From assembly GCA_902489775.1 (NCBI GenBank), contig CABUBH010000007.1, positions 1 through 58,598 on the forward strand: a stretch of DNA of 58,598 bases, read 5' to 3'. Position numbers and translations under genes: made by a program. Of this stretch, positions 8,191 to 15,379 are shown in pieces. Each line of letters starts with the position of its first letter. The stretch's first letter is position 1. The stretch comes from an uncultured Collinsella sp. GTDB taxonomy: Bacteria > Actinomycetota > Coriobacteriia > Coriobacteriales > Coriobacteriaceae. The notes under the pieces are model-generated. The model made no database searches and was not told the origin of the DNA. It saw only the letters and a list, made by a program, of their open reading frames with translations.

Positions 8191-9282
8191 CTACAGTTCA
8201 GCTTCCAGTTCGGCTTTGTGTTCGTTGAGGTAGTCGCGCATGTAGGGGATGGCAAATGAGACCTTGCCGTACGAGGGCGCCTCAATGATCGACTCTCTCA
8301 GCAGACGACTGCGGATGGAACTTACCTGTTGAGGTGTCTTGTTTAAGTCATCGGCAACCATGCTGGTCGAGCTCGTCTGCCCTAAGGACGCCATGCTCAG
8401 CAGATAAGCGATGCACGTGGGCGGAATGCGCTGCAGCGCGGGCTCAATCACCATTGCGCAGAAGCGTTCGCGTGCTGTTGCGATGCCTCGCTTTGCCTCT
8501 TCCTCTCCAATTACAGTTGTATGGGCGCGTCGTGCCAGTTGCCATGCGTAATATCCAACGAGCTGAATCATAAAGGGGTAGCCTTGCGTTGCCTCGGCAA
8601 GTTGGCCGGCAATACCTGGTTGCAGCTCCATGCCAGACGCTTCAATGGTTTCTTCGAGGGAGTACGACACTTCGGTTACTGCCACAGCCTTCAGGTCAAA
8701 GGGGAGGGCACGGCGCAAAAACGTAAGTGTCTTACCGTTGATGACGCTTTCTATCATCGAAGGCAGCCCCGCAAAAACAAAGGCGATATCAAGGTCTTCG
8801 CCGATAACCTGCTGAATCGCAATGGAGAGCGTTCGGACCTCTTCGAGCTCTGCGTCTTGGACCTCATCGAGGGTGATGAGCAGACCATTGCCGTTCTTTG
8901 ATATTGCCTGCCTCATGGCGTCACGCAGCGATGGGCCGATTCGCTCAATGTCTATGCTGCCGATGGATATGCCAGCTACGCTTGGCTCAAATCTGGCGTG
9001 TTTGGCCTGGAATTTGGGCTGCAGCTGCTCGAGAATGCGCTGACAAAGTCCTTCGGTTGCGACTTCTTTTATGACCGTCCAGCCATGGCTTTGCGCCAAA
9101 CGTGAGCACTCGTCAAGGAGGACCGTCTTGCCCGTTCCGCGGACGCCGGCTATGCGCATAAGGCGTCCCGGGGCGCCAGGCCCGTTGACGAGGCCTTCAT
9201 TGAATTCCTCGAGGACATCTTCGCGGCCGATAATCGTGGGAGGTGTTTTGCCTGCTGTGGGCTTAAAAGGGTTTGTTTGCAT
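8191..9282 (-). CDS. AAA/STAND-like P-loop ATPase
   Basis: 363-aa cytoplasmic protein. Walker A is GVRGTGKTVL near residue 48, Walker B is LLITLDEVQD near residue 135, and a sensor-like FVFAGLP follows. An arginine-rich all-helical region and a C-terminal winged-helix-like part (LNKTPQQVSSIRSRLL) complete an archaeal-ATPase/AAA_16 layout. ATG at 9282 is preferred to the upstream GTG because AAAGGTGG is 6 bases before it. Substrate and partner are unknown; these ATPases often occur as stand-alone accessory genes. A tandem decamer array forms its promoter region. Confidence 0.8.
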   Translation of the reverse strand: MQTNPFKPTAGKTPPTIIGREDVLEEFNEGLVNGPGAPGRLMRIAGVRGTGKTVLLDECSRLAQSHGWTVIKEVATEGLCQRILEQLQPKFQAKHARFEPSVAGISIGSIDIERIGPSLRDAMRQAISKNGNGLLITLDEVQDAELEEVRTLSIAIQQVIGEDLDIAFVFAGLPSMIESVINGKTLTFLRRALPFDLKAVAVTEVSYSLEETIEASGMELQPGIAGQLAEATQGYPFMIQLVGYYAWQLARRAHTTVIGEEEAKRGIATARERFCAMVIEPALQRIPPTCIAYLLSMASLGQTSSTSMVADDLNKTPQQVSSIRSRLLRESIIEAPSYGKVSFAIPYMRDYLNEHKAELEAEL

Positions 9283-9300
9283 GCGAGCCACCTTTGCTCA

Positions 9301-9380
9301 AGATATAGCAAGATATAGCAAAGTATAGCAACGTATAGCAAGATATAGCAAAGTATAGTGAGATATAGCAACGTATAGCG
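9301..9380. repeat. Tandem array of eight 10-bp units (NRTATAGCAA)
   Basis: Eight consecutive decamers with the core TATAGCAA (one unit reads TATAGTGA) lie between the membrane-protein gene and the ATPase gene, directly upstream of the ATPase on the minus strand. The period equals one helical turn, so all units face the same side of the DNA. Confidence 0.9.
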
Positions 9381-9405
9381 CTGCTCGCGAGTTCTTGCGG
9401 TGGCG

Positions 9406-10086
9406 CTATTTTCCAAAGGCCACGCGGATAAAGCGCTGGGCGAAGAGCTTATTGGCGACGTTGATGACATGGCCCAGGAACAGTGCCGAGATGGCGGTCG
9501 TGACGCCAAAGCCGCCCAGGTTGTGCATAAAGACCAGCGACAGCGCGAGCGAGGCGGCGACGTGCGAGCAATCGAATACGACCTTCACATCGCCAAAGCG
9601 GCGCTTGAGTTTTTCGGCAATGACCTGCACCAAGCCATCGGGCGCGTTGGGAACGACACCCATGTTGACGACGAGACTCACGCCAAACGCCGTGATGGCA
9701 AGCGAGAGCAGCATGGTTACGACCCGTGCCGGCAGCGCGGTGGGGTGCAGAGGGTTAACGGTCATAAAGAAGTCGGTGAAGCCACCGATCAGCGTTGAGA
9801 AAAAGAGCTCGAGCAAAATGCGCGGCTGAAACTCGCGGCGCAAGATGGCTGCCTGTGCGGCAATGTAGGCGACATAGGTCGCGGTAATCCAAAAGCCGAG
9901 CGTCTTGCCGGTGAGCATGGACAGCGTCGTTGCAAAACAGGTAAGCGCGGCGACGCCCAGGCCCGATGCGGTCTGGATACTCATGCCGAGGGCGAGCGTC
10001 GCGACGCCTGCTAAATACATCAGCATCCTGATGACGGTATGGCACCAATCGATCTTCTCGCCATTCATAATGATGAGCGGTCGCAT
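9406..10086 (-). CDS. YczE/YitT-like multi-pass membrane protein
   Basis: 226-aa integral membrane protein with five or six predicted helices and the YczE-like features GVAALTCF near the N-terminus and GVVPNAPDGL before the last helices. The molecular function of this family is not established. ATG 10086 follows GAAAGGA; a longer reading from 10137 starts inside the leader. Its leader carries, in transcription order, a LacI-type operator, RNA motif A and RNA motif B. The same elements occur at kdgK and eda, so it is likely part of a sugar-acid regulon, perhaps as a transporter or permease partner. That role is inference from regulation only. Confidence 0.75.
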   Translation of the reverse strand: MRPLIIMNGEKIDWCHTVIRMLMYLAGVATLALGMSIQTASGLGVAALTCFATTLSMLTGKTLGFWITATYVAYIAAQAAILRREFQPRILLELFFSTLIGGFTDFFMTVNPLHPTALPARVVTMLLSLAITAFGVSLVVNMGVVPNAPDGLVQVIAEKLKRRFGDVKVVFDCSHVAASLALSLVFMHNLGGFGVTTAISALFLGHVINVANKLFAQRFIRVAFGK

Positions 10087-10120
10087 GCTGCTACCCGTCC
10101 TTTCGGTTGTGAAGAAAAGG

Positions 10121-10245
10121 CTGACCTGGGCCGGCAAAAGAGGGTTATCGGAGGCACTGCTGTAAAAGCAGAAAAGCCGGCCCCATGGTCAGTCGTCTAG
10201 GAAATGTCTCGCTGTGCCGGAATGGGACTGAAGGGCCAACGAGAC
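10121..10245 (-). ncRNA. Candidate structured leader RNA, motif B (copy 1)
   Basis: Shares blocks GGTTATCGGAGGCACTGCT, CAGTCGT, GAAATG and CCGGAATGGGACTG (plus-strand reading) with 12347-12478. Helices: outer CTGAC/GTCAG, P2 GGGCCGGC/GCCGGCCC, P3 CTGCT/AGCAG, P1 GTCTCG/CGAGAC. The helices are kept in the second copy while their sequence changes. CAGTC (10190-10194) could also pair with GACTG (10226-10230) as a pseudoknot. It lies 34 bases before the membrane-protein start, on the transcribed strand. Confidence 0.65.
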
Positions 10246-10268
10246 GGGAGGAAAGCAAATGACAACGT

Positions 10269-10322
10269 GTGGGCAATAAGATGCCAAGATGGTAGGGTGC
10301 GTCTTAGCATCCTATTGCCCAC
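10269..10322 (-). ncRNA. Candidate structured leader RNA, motif A (copy 1)
   Basis: 16-bp stem (10269-10284 / 10307-10322) enclosing AAGA/TCTT and a conserved apical loop that reads GCACCCTACC on the minus strand. The one imperfect pair is G-U only if the minus strand is transcribed, which supports an RNA in the leader of the 9406-10086 gene. The second copy is at 13632-13685. Confidence 0.65.
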
Positions 10323-10326
10323 GCTT

Positions 10327-10358
10327 AACGAAATCGGTTTCGTTTGAGCCTAAGTATA
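10327..10358 (-). promoter_or_regulatory. LacI-type operator with -10 element of the membrane-protein promoter
   Basis: AACGAAATCGGTTTCGTT (10327-10344) is an 18-bp pseudo-palindrome with the central CG typical of LacI-family sites. A minus-strand TATACT -10 hexamer lies 8 bases upstream (10353-10358). The same operator and spacing occur before kdgK (13703-13735), next to the LacI gene. Confidence 0.75.
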
Positions 10359-10396
10359 CGCACGGGATTTTATTTGCGAAGAGAAAAACAATAAAA

Positions 10397-10412
10397 AGGT
10401 GAACGTTCACCT
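10397..10412. promoter_or_regulatory. 16-bp perfect palindrome
   Basis: AGGTGAACGTTCACCT lies between the divergent membrane-protein and GntR promoters. It is a probable operator; which regulator binds is unknown (the GntR at 10575 is the nearest candidate). Confidence 0.5.
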
Positions 10413-10435
10413 AATCGCAACAACTCGTTGGCTGT

Positions 10436-10502
10436 AGTTGCGGTGGAATAGTTCCTGTTTTTGCTGCTGAAGGCCTTGAACAGGAACTATTCCACCGCAA
10501 CT
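10436..10502. repeat. Perfect 24-bp inverted repeat upstream of the GntR gene
   Basis: Arms 10436-10459 and 10479-10502 are exact complements beginning AGTTGCGGTG, with a 19-base loop. A sister hairpin with the same outer bases closes the gene at 11282-11348. Confidence 0.8.
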
Positions 10503-10574
10503 TATGAGGGGGCGGGGGATGCGATAGTATTGCATGGTGGTATTCGACTAACCGAGGACTTATCCGAGGGCTTT

Positions 10575-11267
10575 ATGGAACAGCACCAGCATTATCAGAG
10601 CCTGCAAGACCAGGCGTACAACGCATTACGCTCCAAGATTATCTATGCCGAGCTCAAGCCCGGCACGCGCCTTTCGGCGATTGGTCTGGAAAAGGAGACG
10701 GGAATCGGGCGCACGCCCATTCGCGAGTCATTTGTGCGCCTGCGTGAGCAGGAGCTGGTGGAAACGCGTCCCAAAAGCGGCACCTATGTCTCGAAAATCA
10801 GCATGGAGCGCGCCGAGAACGCCTGCTTTTTGCGCGAGAAGCTCGAGAGAAGCGTGCTTATTAAATGCTGTTCGGCCGCCTCGCCCGAGCAAAAGCATCG
10901 GCTTGAGCAGATTCTTGCCGAGTCCGAGTCGCTCGACCATAGCGAAACGCGTCGCTTTTTCGATCTGGACAACCTGTTCCATGAGACGTGTTTTGAGATT
11001 GCCGGCCGTCACATGCTGTGGGATTGGATGAAGAGCGTCAACACGCATTTTGAGCGATACAACTGGTTGCGTATGGTGTCGCAGGATCTGGATTGGGAGC
11101 CGATTCGTCGGCAGCATCGCCGGATTCTCGAGGCCATTAAGAGGGGCGATACCGATGCGGCGAGTTATCTGGCAGAGACGCACTTGCACCTGATGCCCGA
11201 GGAGCAGGGTCCGGTTATCGCCTTGCATCCCGACTATTTTGAGCTGTCCAAAGACTCGTTCATCTAA
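10575..11267 (+). CDS. GntR-family transcriptional regulator (FadR/FCD subfamily)
   Basis: 230-aa DNA-binding protein. A winged helix occupies residues about 8-75 (TGIGRTPIRESFVRLREQELV). The all-alpha FCD ligand domain follows, with metal-ligand-like residues in DLDNLFHE and the two later His-containing helices (HRRILEAI, AETHLHLM). FCD regulators usually sense organic or sugar acids. ATG 10575 with GAGGG upstream gives the usual family length; the longer frame from 10461 would start in the inverted repeat. It lies near the sugar-acid genes eda and kdgK, but its target is not shown by sequence. It is bracketed by two related hairpins. Confidence 0.88.
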   Translation: MEQHQHYQSLQDQAYNALRSKIIYAELKPGTRLSAIGLEKETGIGRTPIRESFVRLREQELVETRPKSGTYVSKISMERAENACFLREKLERSVLIKCCSAASPEQKHRLEQILAESESLDHSETRRFFDLDNLFHETCFEIAGRHMLWDWMKSVNTHFERYNWLRMVSQDLDWEPIRRQHRRILEAIKRGDTDAASYLAETHLHLMPEEQGPVIALHPDYFELSKDSFI

Positions 11268-11281
11268 TCAATCCCCATATA

Positions 11282-11348
11282 AGTTGCGGTGAAATAGGGG
11301 CTGTTTTGCGGCCTAGGTGGCGCAAACAGTCCCTATTTCACCGCAACT
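11282..11348. repeat. Inverted repeat downstream of the GntR gene
   Basis: 28-base arms starting AGTTGCGGTGAAATAGG, nearly perfect, related to 10436-10502 in the outer 10 bases and overall plan. It lies 14 bases after the GntR stop and could act as terminator, though there is no T-run. Confidence 0.7.
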
Positions 11349-11370
11349 GCGTTGGGGCGTAACCGGGGCA

Positions 11371-11604
11371 CGAAAACGCTGCGGTGCCGCTTGGAGGAAA
11401 AACCGGAAGCAAGGGTCTATTCCTCCAGACGGCGCCGCAGCTGTTTTGGTGGTTCGGCTTTTGTCGAAGTGGCTCAGCTGGGCGCGACTGCCAGCCGAGT
11501 AGGAAAAGCGGCTCGGGGGCGTGTCGCTTCCGTCACGTTCTATCAGCATACAAGACGGTTTCGGTTCTTGTCCGTGACGGAAACGGCACGCTTCCGAGCC
11601 GCTT
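11371..11604. other. Two successive long imperfect stem-loops in a gene-free stretch
   Basis: Bases 11371-11449 fold AAAACGCTGCGG... against ...CCGCAGCTGTTTT, with an inner GAGGAA/TTCCTC helix. Bases 11506-11537 pair with 11573-11604 at about 28 of 32 positions, enclosing ACAAGA/TCTTGT. No credible ORF spans them. They fill most of the 387-base gap between the GntR gene and eda. Confidence 0.45.
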
Positions 11605-11637
11605 CAAAAAAGAGGGCGCGGTCTAGGTCGCGCCCTC
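11605..11637 (-). terminator. Terminator of eda
   Basis: 9-bp perfect stem GAGGGCGCG / CGCGCCCTC (11612-11637) followed on the minus strand by a six-T run, 18 bases after the eda stop codon. Confidence 0.88.
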
Positions 11638-11654
11638 CACGATAGAGAGCTGGA

Positions 11655-12296
11655 TTAGGCGCGGACCTTCTTGACGACGTCCATGGCCTCGCGAGCGATC
11701 TGCTCGACCTTGGAGAAGTTGCCGTCGGCGAACAGGGCCGGCTTGACCATCCAGGTGCCGCCGCAGGCGATGATGGCGGAAGAGCTCAGGTACTCCTCGA
11801 CGTTAGCGGTGCTCACGCCGCCGGTGGGCATAAAGCGGTGACCGACAAACGGAGCGGCGAGGGCCTTGATGGTGTTGAGGCCGCCGTACTGGGCTGCCGG
11901 GAAGAACTTGGTGACCTTGAGGCCCAGGTTGACGGCAGCGGTGACCTCGGAGGGAGTCACGGTGCCGGGCAGCACGGGCAGGTCGATGTCGATGCAGTGC
12001 TTGACGACAGCCTCGTTGTAGCCCGGGGAGACGATGAACTTGGCACCGGCGGCACGGGCCTGCTCAACCTGCTCGACAGTCAGGACGGTGCCGGCGCCAA
12101 CGCACATCTCGGGCTCGGCCTCGGCCATGGCGGCGATGCACTCGGCGGCGCAAGCGGTGCGGAAGGTTACCTCGGCGGATTTCATGCCGGCGGCCATCAG
12201 GGCGTGAGCGAGCGGAGCGGCGTCCTCGACCTTGTCGAGCACGACGACCGGCACGATGCCCAGGGACTCAAGCGTGGTGTAGAACTGATCGAACAT
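11655..12296 (-). CDS. eda: 2-dehydro-3-deoxyphosphogluconate (KDPG/KHG) aldolase
   Basis: 213-aa class I aldolase of the Entner-Doudoroff pathway, splitting KDPG into pyruvate and glyceraldehyde 3-phosphate in the cytoplasm. The TIM-barrel motifs are intact: EVTFRT near residue 45 with the catalytic Glu, GAGTVLT, FIVSPG, the Schiff-base lysine in VTKFFPA, and the phosphate-binding PTGGV. GAAAGGA is 5 bases before the ATG. It is the second gene behind kdgK on the minus strand, separated by 255 bases that contain RNA motif B, so it may be controlled separately within a shared transcript. Confidence 0.95.
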   Translation of the reverse strand: MFDQFYTTLESLGIVPVVVLDKVEDAAPLAHALMAAGMKSAEVTFRTACAAECIAAMAEAEPEMCVGAGTVLTVEQVEQARAAGAKFIVSPGYNEAVVKHCIDIDLPVLPGTVTPSEVTAAVNLGLKVTKFFPAAQYGGLNTIKALAAPFVGHRFMPTGGVSTANVEEYLSSSAIIACGGTWMVKPALFADGNFSKVEQIAREAMDVVKKVRA

Positions 12297-12346
12297 GATG
12301 TTCCTTTCGATGTGCGGCGCGCGAGTGCGCGTAATTGCTAAAAGGG

Positions 12347-12478
12347 CTGGTCATGAGCCGGTTTTGGACTGGTTATCGGAGGCACTGCTTGGGGTCACAA
12401 GCAATTCCAAAACCGGCTACGCGACCAGTCGTGTGAGAAATGCCGGGCAAAACCGGAATGGGACTGGTGGTTTTGCCC
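12347..12478 (-). ncRNA. Candidate structured leader RNA, motif B (copy 2, before eda)
   Basis: Same conserved blocks as 10121-10245, with compensatory helices: outer CTGGTC (12347-12352)/GACCAG (12423-12428), P2 AGCCGGTTTTGGA/TCCAAAACCGGCT (12356-12368/12406-12418), P3 TGCTT/AAGCA, P1 GGGCAAAACC/GGTTTTGCCC (12445-12454/12469-12478). CAGTC (12426-12430) could pair with GACTG (12462-12466). It ends about 50 bases before the eda start on the transcribed strand. Confidence 0.7.
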
Positions 12479-12496
12479 GACCGGAGGAATCGGGGA

Positions 12497-12536
12497 GCGG
12501 GCTGCAGGGGTATGGGTATGGGAAACTGCAGCCCGC
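12497..12536 (-). other. Hairpin after kdgK
   Basis: 11-bp perfect stem GCGGGCTGCAG / CTGCAGCCCGC with an 18-base loop directly downstream of the kdgK stop. There is no T-run, so it may be a 3'-stabilising or processing structure rather than a terminator. Confidence 0.5.
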
Positions 12537-12551
12537 GGAATGGGGAACGAT

Positions 12552-13586
12552 TTAACGGGCGACGCGGGTGCCACCGTCGGCGGCGTTTGCCACAGCGGCG
12601 ATCTCGTCGGCGGTCACCAGGTTGGAATCACCCTTGATGGTGAGCTTGAGGATCGAGGCCGCGATGGCGTAGTTGACGGCATCCTGCGGGTCGAAGTCGT
12701 TGATGAGGGCATGGACGAGGCCGGCGTTGAAAGCGTCGCCGGCGGCAACGCCCTCGAGCACGTGCACGTCGTGAGCAGGGGAGAACCAGTGCTCGCCGCT
12801 CTCGGCGTCATAGAGCATGCCCATCCAGATGGAGCGCTCGACGCAGGAGATATTGCGGACGACCGAGGCGACCTTCTTGCAGCCGTACTCGGCGCAGATC
12901 TGACGGGCCATTTCGACGTAGGTGTCGCGCTCCTCGATGCCGTGGGCAAGGGAGCCGGAGACGCAGGTCATGCCGAGGCCGGCAGGTGCGTCCTCGTCGT
13001 TGGCGATGCAGATGTCGACGAGCGGCAGGAGCTCCTTCATGGTTGCCTGCGACTTCTCGGGCGACCACATCTTGCCGCGGTAGTTAACGTCGCACACGGT
13101 GGTGATGCCCTTGGCGCGGCAAGCGGTGAGCGCGTCCTTGCAGGCGGCGGCCATCTCGTCGGAGACGGCGGGCGTCACGCCAGAGAAGTAGAAGACGTCG
13201 ATGCCCTTGAGGATCTCGTCCCAGTCAAAGACGTCGCGCTTGGCCATGTTGATGGCAGAGTACTTGCGGTCGTAGACGCAGCCGTTGCCGCGCTGCGAGG
13301 CACCGACCTCAAACACATAGGAGCCAAGACGGTCGCCCTGACGCACGACGCGCGTGGTGTCGACGTCGTAGACCTTCAGCGAGCGCAGGGCGCACTCGCC
13401 CAGGCGGTTGGCCGGAACGACGGAAACGTAAGCGGCCTTGTCGCCCTGATAGGCCAGGGAAAGCGCGGTGTTTGCCTCGGCACCGCCGTAGCGGACGTCG
13501 AACTCGGTGGCCTGCTCAATACGCAGGTGATCTTTGGGCGAGAGCCTCATCATGATCTCGCCGAAGGTAAGAACCGTTTTACCCAT
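12552..13586 (-). CDS. kdgK: 2-keto-3-deoxygluconate kinase (PfkB family)
   Basis: 344-aa ribokinase-fold sugar kinase. The N-terminal GEIMMRL and YGGAEANTAL motifs and the C-terminal AAGDAFNAGL anion-hole motif with catalytic Asp fit PfkB kinases. KDG kinase is the most likely member because the next gene is eda; it would make KDPG for the aldolase. The middle region includes CDVNYRGKMW, typical of KdgK-like sequences. ATG 13586 has AAGGAGC upstream; the frame extends further but into the leader RNA. Expression is probably governed by the LacI-type operator at 13690-13720 and by RNA motif A. The third residue of the usual GAGD is kept, the first Gly is Ala. Confidence 0.88.
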   Translation of the reverse strand: MGKTVLTFGEIMMRLSPKDHLRIEQATEFDVRYGGAEANTALSLAYQGDKAAYVSVVPANRLGECALRSLKVYDVDTTRVVRQGDRLGSYVFEVGASQRGNGCVYDRKYSAINMAKRDVFDWDEILKGIDVFYFSGVTPAVSDEMAAACKDALTACRAKGITTVCDVNYRGKMWSPEKSQATMKELLPLVDICIANDEDAPAGLGMTCVSGSLAHGIEERDTYVEMARQICAEYGCKKVASVVRNISCVERSIWMGMLYDAESGEHWFSPAHDVHVLEGVAAGDAFNAGLVHALINDFDPQDAVNYAIAASILKLTIKGDSNLVTADEIAAVANAADGGTRVAR

Positions 13587-13631
13587 GGTCGCGTAGCTCC
13601 TTCTTGTCTGTGCGTACACCTTTGATATGGC

Positions 13632-13685
13632 GTTGGCACGGAGGTGCCAAGACGGTAGGGTGCATCTTTGCACCTCCGTGCCAAC
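13632..13685 (-). ncRNA. Candidate structured leader RNA, motif A (copy 2, before kdgK)
   Basis: 16-bp perfect stem (13632-13647/13670-13685) of different sequence from copy 1 but with the same internal AAGA/TCTT pairs and the same minus-strand loop GCACCCTACC. It sits between the operator and the kdgK start, as in copy 1. Confidence 0.7.
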
Positions 13686-13689
13686 GCTT

Positions 13690-13735
13690 ACCGAAATCGG
13701 TTTACGAAATCGGTTTCGTTTCAGCTTGTAGTATA
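13690..13735 (-). promoter_or_regulatory. Tandem LacI-type operators and -10 element of the kdgK promoter
   Basis: GAAATCGGTTT occurs twice in tandem (13693-13703 and 13706-13716); the downstream unit is within TACGAAATCGGTTTCGTT (13703-13720). A minus-strand TATACT lies at 13730-13735. The LacI gene starts 100 bases away in the opposite direction, so it is the likely binder and may also be autoregulated. Confidence 0.78.
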
Positions 13736-13819
13736 CTCACCTACAACGTTTTGCAACCGAGATTTTTAAAAAATGCTTAAATGGCTAAGATTGCCGACAA
13801 ATAGGAAACGAGGGGCGCT

Positions 13820-14842
13820 ATGGCGCATATGAGAATCAAGGACATTGCCGCCGAGGCGGGCGTGAGCCCGGCCACCGTTTCGCGCTACCTCAACAACCGC
13901 CCTGGGCAGATGACCGAGGAGACTCGCGCCCGCATCGCCGAGGTCATCGAGCGCACGGGCTATCGTCCCCGTGCCGCCGCGCGCAACCTGCGCAGCTCGC
14001 GCACCAACCTCATCGGCGTCATCCTCGCCGATATCGCCAACCCGTTCTCGAGTGCCATGCTCGAGGGCCTTTCCGCCAGCGCCGCCGCACGCGGCTGCTC
14101 GCTCATGACGGCCATTAGCGGCAACGACCCCGCCAAGGAGGCCGAATCGCTTACCAGACTTATCGATGCGGGTGTGGACGGCCTGGTCGTCAACACCTGC
14201 GGCGGCAACGATGCGGCGATCGCCGCAGCTGCGGGGCGCCTGCCGGTCGTGTTGCTCGACCGCGACATCGAGGACGGTGGCATCGACTTGGTGACGTCTA
14301 ACAACCGTGAGCTGGTCGCCGGCCTGGTCGACGCCTTGGCTGCTGCGGGCAGTGAGCGCCTGTGCCTGCTCACCGAGGCAAGCGACGACAGCCCCGTCCG
14401 TCGCGAGCGTGCCGAGGCCTTTACCGACGAGCTCGCTCGTCGCGGTCTTGCCGGCGAGGTCGTCACGCTGGCCGACGGCGGCGCTGAGGGCATCAGCCGT
14501 CTGGACGAGGCTATTCGCGATTACGCAGGTAAAAAGCTCGGCCTTATCGCCGTCAACGGCTTGGTCTTCTTGCGCCTGACCGAGGCGCTGGCCCAGCTTG
14601 GCCCCTCGCTGCCGGCGGGACTTAAGATCGCGACGTTCGACGACTATCCCTGGAACCACGTGCTCTTTGGCGGCGTGACCACGGCCGCGCAGGACACCCT
14701 GGCGATTGCCGAACGCGTGGTCGAGCGCCTGTCCGAGCGCATCGACGTCGTCACCACCACGGTGGGCGAGGCCGCAAGGCTCGCGCCCAAGCACATCGAG
14801 ATTCCCGGCCACATCGAACACCGCGCTTCCACCTCGCGCTAG
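13820..14842 (+). CDS. LacI-family transcriptional regulator
   Basis: 340-aa repressor. The N-terminal helix-turn-helix with hinge (IKDIAAEAGVSPATVSRYLN, then RPRAAARNLRS) is typical, followed by a periplasmic-binding-protein-like sensor domain (IGVILADIANPF; FDDYPWNHVLFGGVTT near the end). It is transcribed away from kdgK-eda, with shared operators between them. The repeated AACGAAATCGGTTTCGTT sites here and before the 9406-10086 gene suggest one regulon. KDG, KDPG or a related sugar acid is the probable inducer; this is inference. ATG 13820 with GAGGGG upstream is chosen; ATG 13829 is possible. Confidence 0.92.
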   Translation: MAHMRIKDIAAEAGVSPATVSRYLNNRPGQMTEETRARIAEVIERTGYRPRAAARNLRSSRTNLIGVILADIANPFSSAMLEGLSASAAARGCSLMTAISGNDPAKEAESLTRLIDAGVDGLVVNTCGGNDAAIAAAAGRLPVVLLDRDIEDGGIDLVTSNNRELVAGLVDALAAAGSERLCLLTEASDDSPVRRERAEAFTDELARRGLAGEVVTLADGGAEGISRLDEAIRDYAGKKLGLIAVNGLVFLRLTEALAQLGPSLPAGLKIATFDDYPWNHVLFGGVTTAAQDTLAIAERVVERLSERIDVVTTTVGEAARLAPKHIEIPGHIEHRASTSR

Positions 14843-14884
14843 TTTGTGTGATAATATATAGACAATGTCATACAGGAGGTATCC

Positions 14885-15379
14885 ATGGCTGCGTCTGTGC
14901 TGAGTGTGCGAGTGGACTCGTCAATTAAAGACTCATTTGCCGAGCTGTGCGAAGAACTTGGCATGTCTTCATCTGTTGCGGTCAATATGTTTATGAGACA
15001 GATGCTGCGCGAGCGTTCGCTGCCGTTTGTTCCTTCACTCGGTAAAAGCTCTGCGAGTGAAAGCGTCTCGGCGGGCATTTTAGATACTGCCCAGATTGAG
15101 TCCGCAGTCCGCGAGGCAGCCAGTTCGATTCCTGCTATCAAAAGCGTGATTCTTTTTGGTTCGTATGCTCGTGGCGAGGCACATGCCGATAGTGATATTG
15201 ACTTGCGTCTCGAAGTCGATCGTGAGCAGGGCTTTGGTCTTTTCGCGTTGTCGGCGTTTGGTGAGGCGGTGCGCAAAGAAACCGGGAGGCAGGTTGACCT
15301 CGTCTCGAGTGATTATCTTGATGACGATCTTGCCGCGGTAATCGAGCGTGAAGGAGTGATCCTTTATGATCGCGCGTAA
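14885..15379 (+). CDS. DinJ/RelB-like domain fused to a MntA-type nucleotidyltransferase (antitoxin)
   Basis: 164-aa two-domain protein. Residues 1-55 resemble the RelB/DinJ antitoxin DNA-binding region (LSVRVDSSIKDSFAELCEEL, then VNMFMRQMLRE and PF). Residues about 65-160 are a minimal nucleotidyltransferase with the catalytic signature LFGSYARGEA and SDIDL. MntA enzymes neutralise HepT toxins by adding AMP to a tyrosine. The next gene is a HepT-like HEPN protein overlapping by 14 bases, so the pair is very likely a toxin-antitoxin operon. The fused DNA-binding domain would let the antitoxin repress its own promoter. AGGAGGT gives a strong start at 14885. Confidence 0.85.
   Translation: MAASVLSVRVDSSIKDSFAELCEELGMSSSVAVNMFMRQMLRERSLPFVPSLGKSSASESVSAGILDTAQIESAVREAASSIPAIKSVILFGSYARGEAHADSDIDLRLEVDREQGFGLFALSAFGEAVRKETGRQVDLVSSDYLDDDLAAVIEREGVILYDRA

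Noticed and set aside
9301..9380. CRISPR-like array
   Set aside because: The units are only 10 bp with no spacers and no cas genes nearby; it is a simple tandem repeat.
12540..13625. Plus-strand open frame opposite kdgK
   Set aside because: It has no recognisable protein; kdgK on the minus strand explains the coding signal.
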